A stretch of 64,000 nt of DNA from Bacteroidota bacterium (GTDB lineage Bacteria; Bacteroidota; Bacteroidia; Chitinophagales; Chitinophagaceae). The notes beneath the pieces were generated by a model. That model saw only the letters and a list, made by a program, of their open reading frames with translations, ran no database searches and was not told where the DNA came from. How positions within the stretch are numbered: position 1 is the stretch's first letter; every line of letters starts with the position of its first letter. This document shows positions 9,427 through 19,036 of this stretch, in pieces. Made by a program: the position numbers and the translations under genes. The stretch lies in assembly GCA_023417815.1 (NCBI GenBank), contig JAEZEI010000110.1, positions 1 through 64,000 of the forward strand. The letters are read 5' to 3'.

Positions 9427-10035
9427 GTGTTGCTGCCCTGCCATTACAAAACCAAAACTGAAGCCGGCGTTGATGAAGCCGGGAGGGGTTGTTATGCTGG
9501 TCCTGTTTTTGCCGCCGCGGTTATCCTTCCAAAAGACTTTCATCATCCATTGTTGAACGACAGCAAGCAGCTCACCGAAAAAGAAAGGGATATACTAAGG
9601 CCGATAATAGAAAAAGAAAGTATAGACTTTGCAGTTGCCTCAGTTGACAACAACGAGATCGATGTGATCAACATTTTGCAGGCTTCGTTCAAGGCAATGC
9701 ATCTGGCACTTGATAAATTAAGAAAGCGTCCTAATCACATTCTCATTGATGGAAACCGTTTCAGAACTTACGGTAATGTCCGGCACAGGTGCGTAATAAA
9801 AGGCGACGGAATCTATGCTTCCATTGCAGCAGCCAGTATCCTTGCCAAGACCTACCGGGATGAATACATGCAACAACTTCACCATGAATTCAATTATTAT
9901 TGCTGGAACACCAACAAAGGCTATGGAACAAGGGAACATCGTGATGCTATAGACCGCTATGGCCTCAGTCCATACCACCGCAAAAGCTTTGATATTTACA
10001 ACAGGCAACCGGAACTTTTCTCGGAAATGGATTAG
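9427..10035 (+). CDS. rnhB: Ribonuclease HII
   Basis: A 202-residue RNase HII that cleaves RNA–DNA hybrids and single ribonucleotides in DNA. EAGVDEAGRGCYAGPV carries the first catalytic Asp-Glu pair; DSKQL, ILIDGN and GDGIYASIAAASILAKTYRD carry the remaining acidic and substrate-contact residues, and GYGTREHRDAI is the conserved C-terminal block. The start is GTG (no ATG fits the family N-terminus). Its end overlaps the convergent next gene by 4 nt. Confidence 0.95.
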   Translation: MLLPCHYKTKTEAGVDEAGRGCYAGPVFAAAVILPKDFHHPLLNDSKQLTEKERDILRPIIEKESIDFAVASVDNNEIDVINILQASFKAMHLALDKLRKRPNHILIDGNRFRTYGNVRHRCVIKGDGIYASIAAASILAKTYRDEYMQQLHHEFNYYCWNTNKGYGTREHRDAIDRYGLSPYHRKSFDIYNRQPELFSEMD

Positions 10036-10640
10036 CCTTCGAATTCCCCGGCACCCTGCCTTAATATTTCCCAGGTGTCCGTAGTACAGTCCACCACAGT
10101 CGAAGGAATTATTCCGCCTGGTCCGCCGTCAATTACAAAATCCACGCTACTGCCGAATTTTTCATAGATCACTTCAGGATCCGTATATTCTTCAACCTCA
10201 CCACCGGGGAGGGAAGCACTTAGCAGGGGATGATCAAGGGCTTCAAGAATATCCATGCAGATCTTATTATCCGGTATCCTCAGGCCAATAGTTGACTTTT
10301 TACTTTGGAGGATCTTCGGCACCTGTTTGCTTGCGGGAAGGATGAATGTAAATGGCCCTGGAAGATAGTGTTTTAACACCCTGTACAATGGCGTACCGAT
10401 GCTTTTGGTATAATCCGAAAGATGGGCAAGGTCGCGGCAAATAAAAGACAGCATTGCTTTTTGAGGATCGATATTCTTTATCCTGCAGATCTTTTCAACA
10501 GCCTTTGGATGCGAAATATCACAACCCAATCCATAGATCGTATCGGTAGGATATATAATTACACCTCCCTTTGAAAGGCTGTCAGCCACTTGCTTTATAT
10601 GCCTGGGCTGCGGATTTTCGGGATGCACCTGTAAAAGCAT
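10032..10640 (-). CDS. YrdC/Sua5 family protein, YciO-like (threonylcarbamoyl-AMP synthase fold)
   Basis: A 202-residue YrdC-domain protein. GGVIIYPTDTIYGLGCD near residue 25 and STVVDCT near the C-terminus are signatures of the family that makes threonylcarbamoyl-AMP for the t6A37 tRNA modification. KAMLSFICRDL resembles the YciO subgroup, whose activity is less certain than that of TsaC. The frame is open to 10931, but ATG 10640 gives the normal N-terminus. It is divergent from the PfkB kinase. Confidence 0.85.
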   Translation of the reverse strand: MLLQVHPENPQPRHIKQVADSLSKGGVIIYPTDTIYGLGCDISHPKAVEKICRIKNIDPQKAMLSFICRDLAHLSDYTKSIGTPLYRVLKHYLPGPFTFILPASKQVPKILQSKKSTIGLRIPDNKICMDILEALDHPLLSASLPGGEVEEYTDPEVIYEKFGSSVDFVIDGGPGGIIPSTVVDCTTDTWEILRQGAGEFEG

Positions 10641-10689
10641 AGGTGGTAAGATGCAGAAAATATGCCGTTGGTCAAAAAGAATTATACGG

Positions 10690-10697
10690 TACTTTTG
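10690..10697 (+). promoter_or_regulatory. Predicted -7 element of the PfkB kinase gene
   Basis: TACTTTTG is a perfect TAnnTTTG box, 33 nt before the ATG at 10731. Confidence 0.45.
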
Positions 10698-10730
10698 CAG
10701 CGCTTTTAAAATGCCTAAATCTAAAAATTT

Positions 10731-11654
10731 ATGTCCCTTATTACCGTAGGTACAATGGCCTTTGATGCTATTGAAACTCCTTTTGCAAAGGTTGACCGCA
10801 TCATTGGTGGCTCTGCAACCTATGTGGCCTATGCAGCCAGCAATTTCGTAAGCCCGGTTCAACAGATCTCTATTGTAGGAAATGATTTCCCTGAAGAGGA
10901 AATGGAGCACCTGCGTAAAAGAGGAGTTCAAACGGAAGGGGTTGAAGTTATAAAGGATAAGAAATCATTCTTCTGGAGCGGCAGGTATCATATTGATATG
11001 AATTCCCGCGATACGCTCATCACTGATCTTAATGTTCTGGAAGATTTCAATCCGAAGATCCCCGATGCATACCAGGGTGCTGATTTCCTTATGCTTGGAA
11101 ATCTTATGCCTTCTATACAGCTGAGTGTTATCAACCAGCTGAAGGAAAGGCCAAAGCTTATCGTAATGGATACGATGAACTTCTGGATGGACACAGCCAT
11201 GGAAGACCTGAAGAAGGTACTTCAGAAAGTTGATGTTTTACTGGTGAATGACGGCGAAGCAAGGCAACTCAGCGAGGAGGTATCCCTGGTAAAGGCAGCG
11301 AAGAAGATCATGTCGATGGGACCTAAATTCCTTATCATTAAAAAAGGAGAGCATGGTGCGCTCCTGTTCCATGAGAACCATGTTTTCTTTGCTCCGGCAT
11401 TACCGCTGGAAGAAGTATTCGATCCTACAGGCGCGGGAGACACCTTCGCTGGCGGTTTTATCGGTCATTTAGCCCGAACGAAGGATATCAGTTTTGAAAA
11501 TATGAAAACTGCCATCATAGTTGGAAGCGCAATGGCAAGCTTCTGCGTGGAAAAATTCGGACCGGAAAGACTTAAAGAAATAAGCCGGGAAGATATTGAC
11601 GCAAGGCTGGATGAATTTGTTCAGCTCGTGAACTTTGATATTGACCTGGTATAA
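10731..11654 (+). CDS. PfkB/ribokinase family sugar kinase
   Basis: A 307-residue PfkB-family kinase. The N-terminal substrate lid contains GGSATYVAYAAS and the C-terminal signature FDPTGAGDTFAGGF carries the catalytic base at D237 with the anion hole GAGD. This family phosphorylates ribose, adenosine, fructose and similar alcohols; I cannot assign the substrate. Its stop overlaps the next ATG by 1 nt. Confidence 0.9.
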   Translation: MSLITVGTMAFDAIETPFAKVDRIIGGSATYVAYAASNFVSPVQQISIVGNDFPEEEMEHLRKRGVQTEGVEVIKDKKSFFWSGRYHIDMNSRDTLITDLNVLEDFNPKIPDAYQGADFLMLGNLMPSIQLSVINQLKERPKLIVMDTMNFWMDTAMEDLKKVLQKVDVLLVNDGEARQLSEEVSLVKAAKKIMSMGPKFLIIKKGEHGALLFHENHVFFAPALPLEEVFDPTGAGDTFAGGFIGHLARTKDISFENMKTAIIVGSAMASFCVEKFGPERLKEISREDIDARLDEFVQLVNFDIDLV

Positions 11655-11932
11655 TGATAGAGATCATTGTTCTTATATTCCTGGCCCGCGAAATCGGGAG
11701 ACTTGCCGAAAGAAAAGGGCTCAGCAAGACCAGGTGGAAGATTGTATTGATCGCCTTATGGCTGTTCCTGGAATTTACCGGCGTTATAATCGGGATGCTG
11801 ATCTTCAGCTATGATAACCTTTTCAGTATAGCTATGGTAGGACTGATGCTGGCTTCCACCTCCTATTTCATAGTGCGAGGATACCTTTTAAAACAACCAG
11901 ATCAGCCAGACGAATTTGATATAGGGGTGTAA
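11654..11932 (+). CDS. Small membrane protein of unknown function
   Basis: A 92-residue protein with a hydrophobic N-terminal segment (about 2–11), a second segment (about 28–52, WKIVLIALWLFLEFTGVIIG) and a third (about 56–75). The C-terminal tail is acidic. It is translationally coupled to the PfkB kinase (1 nt overlap), so it is probably expressed. I do not recognise a family. Confidence 0.65.
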   Translation: MIEIIVLIFLAREIGRLAERKGLSKTRWKIVLIALWLFLEFTGVIIGMLIFSYDNLFSIAMVGLMLASTSYFIVRGYLLKQPDQPDEFDIGV

Positions 11933-12019
11933 CAACTAACACGGCTTTACAGAGAAATGTTACACAGGTTGTAACACCAGGCTTCATCCGAAGAAAAATT
12001 GTTACAACTGTTGTAACAA
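11928..12019. repeat. Cluster of TGTTACA/TGTAACA inverted half-sites
   Basis: Within 92 nt there are at least five copies: TGTAACA at 11928–11934, TGTTACA at 11958–11964 facing TGTAACA at 11970–11976, and a perfect 9-bp inverted pair TTGTTACAA (11999–12007) and TTGTAACAA (12011–12019) separated by 3 nt. A weaker copy, TGTCACAA, lies near 12042. The genes on both sides converge here, so this is not an ordinary promoter operator. Confidence 0.7.
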
Positions 12020-12083
12020 CTCTCCCAAAAAACTGAGAAGATGTCACAATTGCAGATCAATGATTTATGTGGATTGAAACATA

Positions 12084-12110
12084 AAAAGGCTGCCATTCAG
12101 GCAGCCTTTT
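12084..12110. terminator. Bidirectional rho-independent terminator
   Basis: The arms AAAAGGCTGCC (12084–12094) and GGCAGCCTTTT (12100–12110) pair perfectly over 11 bp around a 5-nt loop. It sits between the convergent small membrane gene and the S9 peptidase gene and would work in both directions. Confidence 0.9.
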
Positions 12111-12127
12111 ATAGTCTTTAGTCAGTA

Positions 12128-14290
12128 TTATTTAGAAATTCCTTCAAGGTTTAGCAGGAAAGCATACTCCCGGGCACGGTCATACAGCGATTTAAATCGC
12201 CCTGATGCACCGCCGTGACCTGCAGACATATCAGTATACAGAATTATGACATTGTCACCTTTCTGGTTCTCTCTCAGCCTGGCCACCCATTTTGCGGGCT
12301 CAAAATACTGGACCTGGCTATCGTGAAGACCTGTTGTTACAAGCAGGTTAGGATAAGCTTGTGGCTTTACATTATCATAAGGTGAATAGGACTTCATATA
12401 GAAGTAGCTTTCCTTATTATCAGGATTCCCCCACTCATCATATTCATTGGTAGTAAGAGGGATAGAAGGGTCACTCATGGTTGTAACTACATCAACGAAA
12501 GGAACCGCTGCTATTGCTCCCTTAAACAGGTCGGGGCGCATGTTGATGACAGCTCCCATCAATAAACCACCGGCACTTCCACCCATTGCATAAAGGTGGT
12601 CGGGTGAAGTATATTTATTGTTCACGAGGAATTCCCCGGCGCTGATAAAGTCTTTGAAGGTGTTGATCTTCTTGAACATTTTTCCATCTTCATACCAAGA
12701 CCTGCCCATTTCCTGGCCGCCCCTTATATGAGCAATTGCATATGCAAAGCCCCTGTCGAGCAATGATAGCCTGGTGCTGGAAAAAGATGCATCCATGCTT
12801 GCTCCATATGAGCCGTAGCCATATAATAATAACGGCATGCTGCCATCTTTCCGGAAACCTTTTTTATAAACTATTGAAACCGGGATCTTAGTGTCATCTT
12901 CTGCAATGGCATAAACCCTTTCCGTAACATAATCCGACGGTTTGAAGGAGCCAACCACTTCCTGCTGTTTCATCTGCTTCCTTGCCTTCGTTTTCATATT
13001 ATAATCATAAACAGTGGAAGGCGTGGTCATGGATGTGTAGTTGAACCTGAGTACGTCGGTGTTCAGTTCAGCGTTCTGTCCAATTGAGGCAAGATAGGCG
13101 GGTTCATCGAAGGCAAGAAAATGACTATTGTTTCCATTCTTATCCATGATCTGGATCCTCGTAAGTCCGTCCTTTCTCTCGGAAACTGCAATGAAATCAC
13201 GGAATAACGTGAAATCTTCAACCAGCACATCGGTTCTGTGAGGCACAAGGTCTTTCCAGTTTTCCACTGAAGTGTTATCCTCGGAGGTGGTCATCACTTT
13301 GAAATTCTTCGCGTCCTTATTCGTCTGAATGTAAAACCTGTTATGCGCATGGTCAACATAATAAAGCACTTCCTTCATTCTGGGTTGAAAAACTTTGAAA
13401 GTACCGTTAGGATCATTTGCATCTAAGTACCGTAACTCAGAGCTCAGTGTGGCACCGGAATAGATCATTATATAATCTTCCGATTTGCTTTTTGAGACCC
13501 CGATATAATTTGAAGGATCCTGTTCATGGTATACAACAACATCGTCTGCCTGGCTTGTTCCAAGGGTATGACGCATGATCTTTTCAGACAGGAGTGTCGT
13601 TGGATTCTTTGCTGTATAGAAGTAAGTCTTGTTATCCTTCGCCCAAACGCCGGGGTTCGCATTTTGGATCTTATCCTCCAGTAGTTTCCCGGTTCTGAGG
13701 TCTTTTACGTACAAAGTGTACTGCCTTCTTGACTTCGTATCCACACCAAAAGCCAACAGGTTATTATCAGGACTCACCACCATTCCGGCAACACTGTAAT
13801 AAGGATGGCCTTCCGCCATTGCATTCACATCGAGAAGAACTTCTTCTTTTGCGTTCAGGCTTCCTTTCTTTCTGCAGAAAACAAAATAATCTTTTCCTTC
13901 AACCAGCCTTGTATAATAATAATACCCATTCTTTAAGTATGGAACACTTTCATCTTTCTCCTTGATCCTGCCCCGCATTTCATTGTAAAGTGTTTCCTGC
14001 AATGCCTTGGTACGATCCATCATACTGTTGTAATATGCATTCTCTGATTCAAGGTATGCAACAACCTTGGAGCTGTCTGGCCCCTTTTTGAAATAATCGT
14101 TCATCCAGTAATACTCATCCACCCTGGCATCACCATGAGCATTATGAGTATAAGGTTTCTTTTCTGCTTTTGGGGGAACCACATCTTTTGGCCAAGTCAT
14201 ATAGTTGATCCTTTTATCGCTGTTGTTCTGGCTAAAGGCAACAGGTGCCATCATCAGCATTATTGCAGTTAAAATGGTATTCTTATTCAT
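12128..14290 (-). CDS. S9 family prolyl oligopeptidase (oligopeptidase B type), secreted
   Basis: A 720-residue peptidase with a cleavable signal peptide (about residues 1–20, MLMMAPVAFSQ). The N-terminal half is a beta-propeller that gates access. The C-terminal alpha/beta hydrolase domain contains the nucleophile motif GGSAGGLLMG and the catalytic histidine segment AGHGGASGRF. HIRGGQEMGRSWYEDGK is typical of oligopeptidase B/protease II. It cleaves short peptides, probably in the periplasm. It follows the lamin-tail gene by 6 nt on the same strand, so the two are likely one operon. Confidence 0.93.
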   Translation of the reverse strand: MNKNTILTAIMLMMAPVAFSQNNSDKRINYMTWPKDVVPPKAEKKPYTHNAHGDARVDEYYWMNDYFKKGPDSSKVVAYLESENAYYNSMMDRTKALQETLYNEMRGRIKEKDESVPYLKNGYYYYTRLVEGKDYFVFCRKKGSLNAKEEVLLDVNAMAEGHPYYSVAGMVVSPDNNLLAFGVDTKSRRQYTLYVKDLRTGKLLEDKIQNANPGVWAKDNKTYFYTAKNPTTLLSEKIMRHTLGTSQADDVVVYHEQDPSNYIGVSKSKSEDYIMIYSGATLSSELRYLDANDPNGTFKVFQPRMKEVLYYVDHAHNRFYIQTNKDAKNFKVMTTSEDNTSVENWKDLVPHRTDVLVEDFTLFRDFIAVSERKDGLTRIQIMDKNGNNSHFLAFDEPAYLASIGQNAELNTDVLRFNYTSMTTPSTVYDYNMKTKARKQMKQQEVVGSFKPSDYVTERVYAIAEDDTKIPVSIVYKKGFRKDGSMPLLLYGYGSYGASMDASFSSTRLSLLDRGFAYAIAHIRGGQEMGRSWYEDGKMFKKINTFKDFISAGEFLVNNKYTSPDHLYAMGGSAGGLLMGAVINMRPDLFKGAIAAVPFVDVVTTMSDPSIPLTTNEYDEWGNPDNKESYFYMKSYSPYDNVKPQAYPNLLVTTGLHDSQVQYFEPAKWVARLRENQKGDNVIILYTDMSAGHGGASGRFKSLYDRAREYAFLLNLEGISK

Positions 14291-14296
14291 ATAAAA

Positions 14297-16894
14297 TTAT
14301 TTCGCAATTACGATTACATTCCTGAATTTATCGCTTTTCCCGTCAAGATCGAATACTTCTGAATAAATAATATAGATACCCGGCAGAAGCCTCCTGGATT
14401 TGTCATCCAACCCGTCCCAACGGTAGCTTCCGCTAAGCCCGCTTAAGCCATTCCGCAATAAAGACCTTACCGGGCGGCCAACCGCATCGAAGATGGTAAT
14501 ATTCATAACATAGCCTGGCTTCGGGAACTGGTAATTAATGAGTGTGAAATCATCCCGCCCATCATTGTCCGGGCTGATGGTTGATGGCGTAATTGTTATA
14601 GAGCCTGAAGGTGCCTGGCTGGCCATTGACTGCGAGTTCTTATAGGTTGGTGTCCCATAATTCACCGAAGAAGAGGCACTGTGCCAGTTAGAGCGGTCGT
14701 TGGAAGGCCCGTCGTACCGGATCCTTTCAAGAGAAACACCCTCTTCATTGGAGATAAGGCTAAAATGCCAGTCATCGTCGTAATTCACCTCATCCACAAT
14801 ATTGCCCTGTTCATTCAGGATGATCACAAAACCTTTGTCATCATTAAAAGAAGGCAGTGAATTCATAGCCAGGAATGCAGAAGGATCATTTGCCACATAA
14901 TGATGCATTACAAATGAAGGGTTTTCAGTTAAAACGACGAACTGGCCCGGCAGTAATGGCCTGGGTACTTCGATCAGCCTGGTTATTGAAGATATTGTTC
15001 CTGAAGAATTCCTGTTTGCTATATATACTTTTGAAAGATCGATGACCTTCTGGCTCCTGTTATAAAGTTCAACATAGTCAACACTGCCGGGATGTGGATT
15101 AAAGAGAATTTCGTTGATGACAATATCAAAACTATCCGGGCCCTGTGCTATTCCTGTAGACACTACTGTACCTGCCTGGACGGAATTCTGTGAGCAATCC
15201 TTTACATTATTAATGGTGATGTTATAAACCGTTCCGGCAACCAGTGTTGTTCCCAGTGTCAGTTGCACAGAATTAAATAGTGGCGCTGCAGCGGAAGCGG
15301 CTACGGCATTTCCAATGCCATTATCTATTACATACGATGATGTTTGTACCGCGGAAAGACTGTCGAGCGGTTCATTGAAAACAACGGTGATGCTGTTGGG
15401 AGAATTTACAAAAGCATAGACAACCTGCGGAGCTGTCTGATCCTGGCTACTGCCATTCACAGAATTCAATGCTGCGGGGGTTCCTCCTGCCGGGGCAACA
15501 GAAGCGATCCAGTTTGTACTGCCAGAACAAGGATTCGTATTATCCATCATTTCCAGCGTCCAGCCCCCACCACGCTTCAATTCATTCTGGTACCAGGTAT
15601 CAGAATACTGAACGGAATGGATTGTAAGTCCTTCTGCAGAGCGTATAAACACCAGGTCTCCTCCATTATCAAGAGAGGGAAAGGAAGATACGGCGATTGA
15701 TGGACCAAATCCGGCCAGTAATGCTGCGCCTGAAGTGGACGAAACAGTCACATATGCACCAGGCATTAAAATATAAGAAGGCATTGGGCCGCTTAGTGAA
15801 GTAGCATCACCGATCCTCCATCCCTGGAGATCTACCGGGAATGAAGAAACATTTTTGAGCTCTATCCATTCGGTATTAGGAAGACCAACTTCCGGGGTGG
15901 GATCAGCCATGAGTTCGTTGATCACAACCTCATACCGGAGCGGGATCGAATACATAAATGGATAAGAACCTGCTGATATTTCATTCAAGGCAAGATCGCG
16001 AACTCCAGAAACAGAAAGATTGAGATCCTGCCTTATCGGGAAACTATTTGAAAATACCAGGTGAACCAGGGCGGTATTTGTATTATCACGGATGGCAGAC
16101 GCGGGAAAGCCTATGCCATTATCAACCGAATAATTCAGTTCATTTTCCGCAGAAGTGATCTCGACGGGCTCATTGAATAAAACATCAATAGAATTAGCAC
16201 CTGTTGCACTAACTGAAGAAACCTGGGGAGCAGTTACATCCGGAGTGTAGGTGGTAATGGATATATTATCAAAGAAATGCCGCTGGAAAAAGCTTGCGGT
16301 ACTTTGTCTAACATAGATACCGAAGAATGCGCTGGAAGTGTACGTTGCGTCTGCCACCGAACCTTCGGACGTAAACACTCCTGTATTTCCTGCATCGCGG
16401 AAAAGTGTGAAGTTGTTCGTATTATCCCTGATGACCCTGATACGCAGGATATTGTTGGAACTGTTGGTTATGCCGTTGGTACCATCAATTATTTTTACTG
16501 AAGTAGCGCCATCTTTACGGTAAAGGCTGATCTCATCGTCGGTATTCCCGATCCTTACAAAATACCCGTTATTGGCTGATGAAGCAAGGTCAGTGTTAGA
16601 AGCCACCAGGAAAATGTCGACGTAATTTGCCCCGGAAGTATTAAAAGTAAGTTGGGTATAGAGATCCCATTGAGCTGAAGTAGCAAGGGTGTTTGCCGTT
16701 ACGATCTGGAAAATTCCGTTTGCCGTGGTATTGTTGCTTTGTAACTGGAAAGCAGGGTTCACGATCCAGTCTGCAGCACTTCCTGTCCATGCAGGATTAG
16801 CAGTAAAATCCCCGTCCGAAAAATCATCATTAAGCTGCGATGATCCTTTTAAACCAATAAATAAGAACGCTAATAGTATAAATATCCTGCCCAT
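14297..16894 (-). CDS. Secreted lamin-tail-domain protein with Ig-like repeats and a gliding-motility-type C-terminus
   Basis: An 865-residue exported protein (signal peptide about 1–20). After an N-terminal lectin-like region of about 200 residues it alternates Ig-like blocks, each starting TAPQV (about 220–318 and 488–580), with lamin-tail domains (VVINELMADPTPE near 325, DIVINEILFNPHP near 592). The C-terminus (STISPDNDGRDDF, then a FlgD-like Ig fold) resembles gliding-motility/type IX secretion-associated proteins. Lamin-tail domains often accompany secreted nucleases or hydrolases, but no catalytic domain is visible here. Confidence 0.85.
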   Translation of the reverse strand: MGRIFILLAFLFIGLKGSSQLNDDFSDGDFTANPAWTGSAADWIVNPAFQLQSNNTTANGIFQIVTANTLATSAQWDLYTQLTFNTSGANYVDIFLVASNTDLASSANNGYFVRIGNTDDEISLYRKDGATSVKIIDGTNGITNSSNNILRIRVIRDNTNNFTLFRDAGNTGVFTSEGSVADATYTSSAFFGIYVRQSTASFFQRHFFDNISITTYTPDVTAPQVSSVSATGANSIDVLFNEPVEITSAENELNYSVDNGIGFPASAIRDNTNTALVHLVFSNSFPIRQDLNLSVSGVRDLALNEISAGSYPFMYSIPLRYEVVINELMADPTPEVGLPNTEWIELKNVSSFPVDLQGWRIGDATSLSGPMPSYILMPGAYVTVSSTSGAALLAGFGPSIAVSSFPSLDNGGDLVFIRSAEGLTIHSVQYSDTWYQNELKRGGGWTLEMMDNTNPCSGSTNWIASVAPAGGTPAALNSVNGSSQDQTAPQVVYAFVNSPNSITVVFNEPLDSLSAVQTSSYVIDNGIGNAVAASAAAPLFNSVQLTLGTTLVAGTVYNITINNVKDCSQNSVQAGTVVSTGIAQGPDSFDIVINEILFNPHPGSVDYVELYNRSQKVIDLSKVYIANRNSSGTISSITRLIEVPRPLLPGQFVVLTENPSFVMHHYVANDPSAFLAMNSLPSFNDDKGFVIILNEQGNIVDEVNYDDDWHFSLISNEEGVSLERIRYDGPSNDRSNWHSASSSVNYGTPTYKNSQSMASQAPSGSITITPSTISPDNDGRDDFTLINYQFPKPGYVMNITIFDAVGRPVRSLLRNGLSGLSGSYRWDGLDDKSRRLLPGIYIIYSEVFDLDGKSDKFRNVIVIAK

Positions 16895-16984
16895 ATGTTT
16901 TTATGTGCTTTAAAGATAGGATAAACCCATGACCGGCCTTATTTCCGGGACGGATTTATATGGGAATATGAAGCCTTCCCTCAC

Positions 16985-16992
16985 TACCTTTG
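16985..16992 (+). promoter_or_regulatory. Predicted -7 element of asd
   Basis: TACCTTTG is a perfect TAnnTTTG box, 16 nt before the asd ATG. An AAGGA stretch at about 16998–17002 lies 6 nt before the ATG and may be one of the few Shine-Dalgarno sites here. Confidence 0.5.
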
Positions 16993-17008
16993 CCTGAAAG
17001 GAATTTTT

Positions 17009-18001
17009 ATGAAAGTTGCGGTTATAGGCGCTTCCGGGCTGGTAGGAAGCGAGATATTAAAAGTATTGAGCGAGAGGGATTTTCCTGTAACTGAACTTAT
17101 ACCGGTTGCCTCGGAACGGTCTGCCGGCAAAATGATCTCTTTTAGAGACAAAGAATACAGGCTGGCCACTGTCAATTCGGCTATCGACGCCAGGCCTGAA
17201 ATCGCCATATTTTCCGCCGGAAGCAGTGTATCGCAGGAGTGGGCCCCTGTTTTTGCACAGAATGGCACAGTGGTGATCGATAATTCGAGCTGCTGGCGCA
17301 TGGATCCCACCAAAAAACTGGTGGTACCGGAGGTAAACGGACAGGTATTGACCGTAGAAGATAAGATCATTGCGAATCCAAATTGTTCCACCATCCAGAT
17401 GGTGTTGGTACTTCAACCTCTTCATACAAAATATAAGATCAGGCGTGTTGTGGTGAGTACTTACCAAAGTGTTACCGGAACAGGTGTGAAAGCCGTAAGC
17501 CAGTTAATGAATGAACGGAATGGTGTGGATGGGCCTATGGCTTATGCGCACCGTATTGATCTAAATGCAATTCCACAGATAGATGTTTTCATGGAAAATG
17601 GCTATACCAAAGAGGAGATGAAAATGGTAAAGGAAACCTGCAAGATCATGATGGATGACTCTATAAAAGTTACAGCCACATGTGTCCGAATTCCTACCAT
17701 GGGTGGTCATTGCGAAAGTGTGAACATTGAATTTGAAAATGAATTTGAAATTGAGGAAGTCCGGGCTATTCTCCAGGATGCTCCGGGTCTCAGGGTAGAA
17801 GATGATCCGTCAAAACTGGAATACCCGATGCCACTCAATGCCCAGGGAAAGGATGATACATTTGTTGGAAGGATTAGAAGGGATGAGACACAACCACGAA
17901 CCCTTAACTGCTGGATCGTAAGTGATAATTTAAGAAAAGGAGCTGCAACGAATGCAGTTCAGATCGCAGAATATCTGGTGAAACAGGCAATCGTCAGCTA
18001 A
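17009..18001 (+). CDS. asd: Aspartate-semialdehyde dehydrogenase
   Basis: A 330-residue NADP-dependent dehydrogenase that reduces aspartyl phosphate to aspartate semialdehyde, for lysine, threonine, methionine and cell-wall diaminopimelate. KVAVIGASGLVGSEIL is the nucleotide-binding loop, IANPNCSTIQMV holds the catalytic cysteine, and VRIPTMGGHCESVNIEF holds the catalytic histidine region. It stands alone, with its end overlapping the convergent korB by 8 nt. Confidence 0.97.
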   Translation: MKVAVIGASGLVGSEILKVLSERDFPVTELIPVASERSAGKMISFRDKEYRLATVNSAIDARPEIAIFSAGSSVSQEWAPVFAQNGTVVIDNSSCWRMDPTKKLVVPEVNGQVLTVEDKIIANPNCSTIQMVLVLQPLHTKYKIRRVVVSTYQSVTGTGVKAVSQLMNERNGVDGPMAYAHRIDLNAIPQIDVFMENGYTKEEMKMVKETCKIMMDDSIKVTATCVRIPTMGGHCESVNIEFENEFEIEEVRAILQDAPGLRVEDDPSKLEYPMPLNAQGKDDTFVGRIRRDETQPRTLNCWIVSDNLRKGAATNAVQIAEYLVKQAIVS

Positions 18002-19031
18002 GGGTCCAGGTTTCTCTTCCGCGCAGTAGTGCATCAAGATCTCCCGCTCCTTTCATGGCCTTTGCTTCTTCTATCTGCATAGCCATTATATCTTCATAGC
18101 AGGCGCGTTCAGTTTCATAAAATACACCGAAAGGTCGGGGCATATGTCCTTCCATAGTTGGATCATCAAACATCCTCACCAGTATCTGTGCCTTAAAAAA
18201 ATCCCTTTCATCATGAATCCACAGATCGCTATGTGAAACACCTTCAAGGTCCACAACTTCCGGCCTTGTACCATCCAGCCTTATCCCTTTATTTTGAGCC
18301 GGGCCGAATATCATTGGCTTACCATGTTCAACAAATAATGCTTCTTCTGCTTTGGAAGATTTTTCGGTGAAGACCTCGAAAGCGCCATCGTTGAAGATGT
18401 TGCAGTTCTGGTATATTTCAAGGAATGAGGAACCTTTGTGTGCATTGCTTCTTACAAGCATCTGCTGCAAATGTTTTGGATCCCTGTCCATGCTTCGCGC
18501 TATAAAAGATGCATCAGCACCCATGGCAAGAGCAAGCGGGTTAAAAGGATGATCGATACTACCGATCGGGGTGCTCTTGGTTATTTTTCTTTCTTCTGAT
18601 GTAGGTGAGTATTGACCCTTTGTAAGACCATATATCTGGTTGTTGAACAGAAGTATATTAACGTCAAAATTCCTGCGTAGAAGATGGATCGTGTGATTAC
18701 CACCAATGCTGAGCCCATCCCCATCTCCTGTCACGATCCAGACGCTTAATTCTGAGCGGGTAGCTTTCAATCCACTTGCTATGGCCGTAGCTCTTCCATG
18801 AATACTATGCATGCCATAGGTATTCATATAATAAGGAAAACGGCTGCTGCAGCCAATCCCGGATATGATCACGATATTTTCGCGGGGTACCCCTATACCA
18901 GGCATTATCTTCTGTACCTGGGCAAGAATGGAATAATCTCCACAACCAGGGCACCAGCGTACCTCCTGGTCGGTCATAAAATCTTTAGAAGTAAGGGGTT
19001 GTGGAATAACCTGTTCAGCAGACTGATTCAT
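17994..19031 (-). CDS. korB: 2-oxoacid:ferredoxin oxidoreductase, beta subunit
   Basis: A 345-residue thiamine-diphosphate subunit. WCPGCGDYSIL near residue 27 and GIGCSSRFPYYMNTYGMHSI precede the ThDP/Mg motif GDGDGLSIGGNH. It matches the KorB-type 2-oxoglutarate:ferredoxin oxidoreductase beta subunit, which makes succinyl-CoA and reduced ferredoxin or runs in reverse. The alpha subunit usually sits directly upstream; here the upstream neighbour is an AhpD-like gene and korB has its own promoter, so KorA must be encoded elsewhere. Confidence 0.9.
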   Translation of the reverse strand: MNQSAEQVIPQPLTSKDFMTDQEVRWCPGCGDYSILAQVQKIMPGIGVPRENIVIISGIGCSSRFPYYMNTYGMHSIHGRATAIASGLKATRSELSVWIVTGDGDGLSIGGNHTIHLLRRNFDVNILLFNNQIYGLTKGQYSPTSEERKITKSTPIGSIDHPFNPLALAMGADASFIARSMDRDPKHLQQMLVRSNAHKGSSFLEIYQNCNIFNDGAFEVFTEKSSKAEEALFVEHGKPMIFGPAQNKGIRLDGTRPEVVDLEGVSHSDLWIHDERDFFKAQILVRMFDDPTMEGHMPRPFGVFYETERACYEDIMAMQIEEAKAMKGAGDLDALLRGRETWTLS

Positions 19032-19036
19032 GGCTG

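Noticed and set aside
10641..10931. N-terminal extension of the YciO/Sua5 gene
   Set aside because: The added residues do not resemble the family and are antisense to the start of the PfkB kinase gene.
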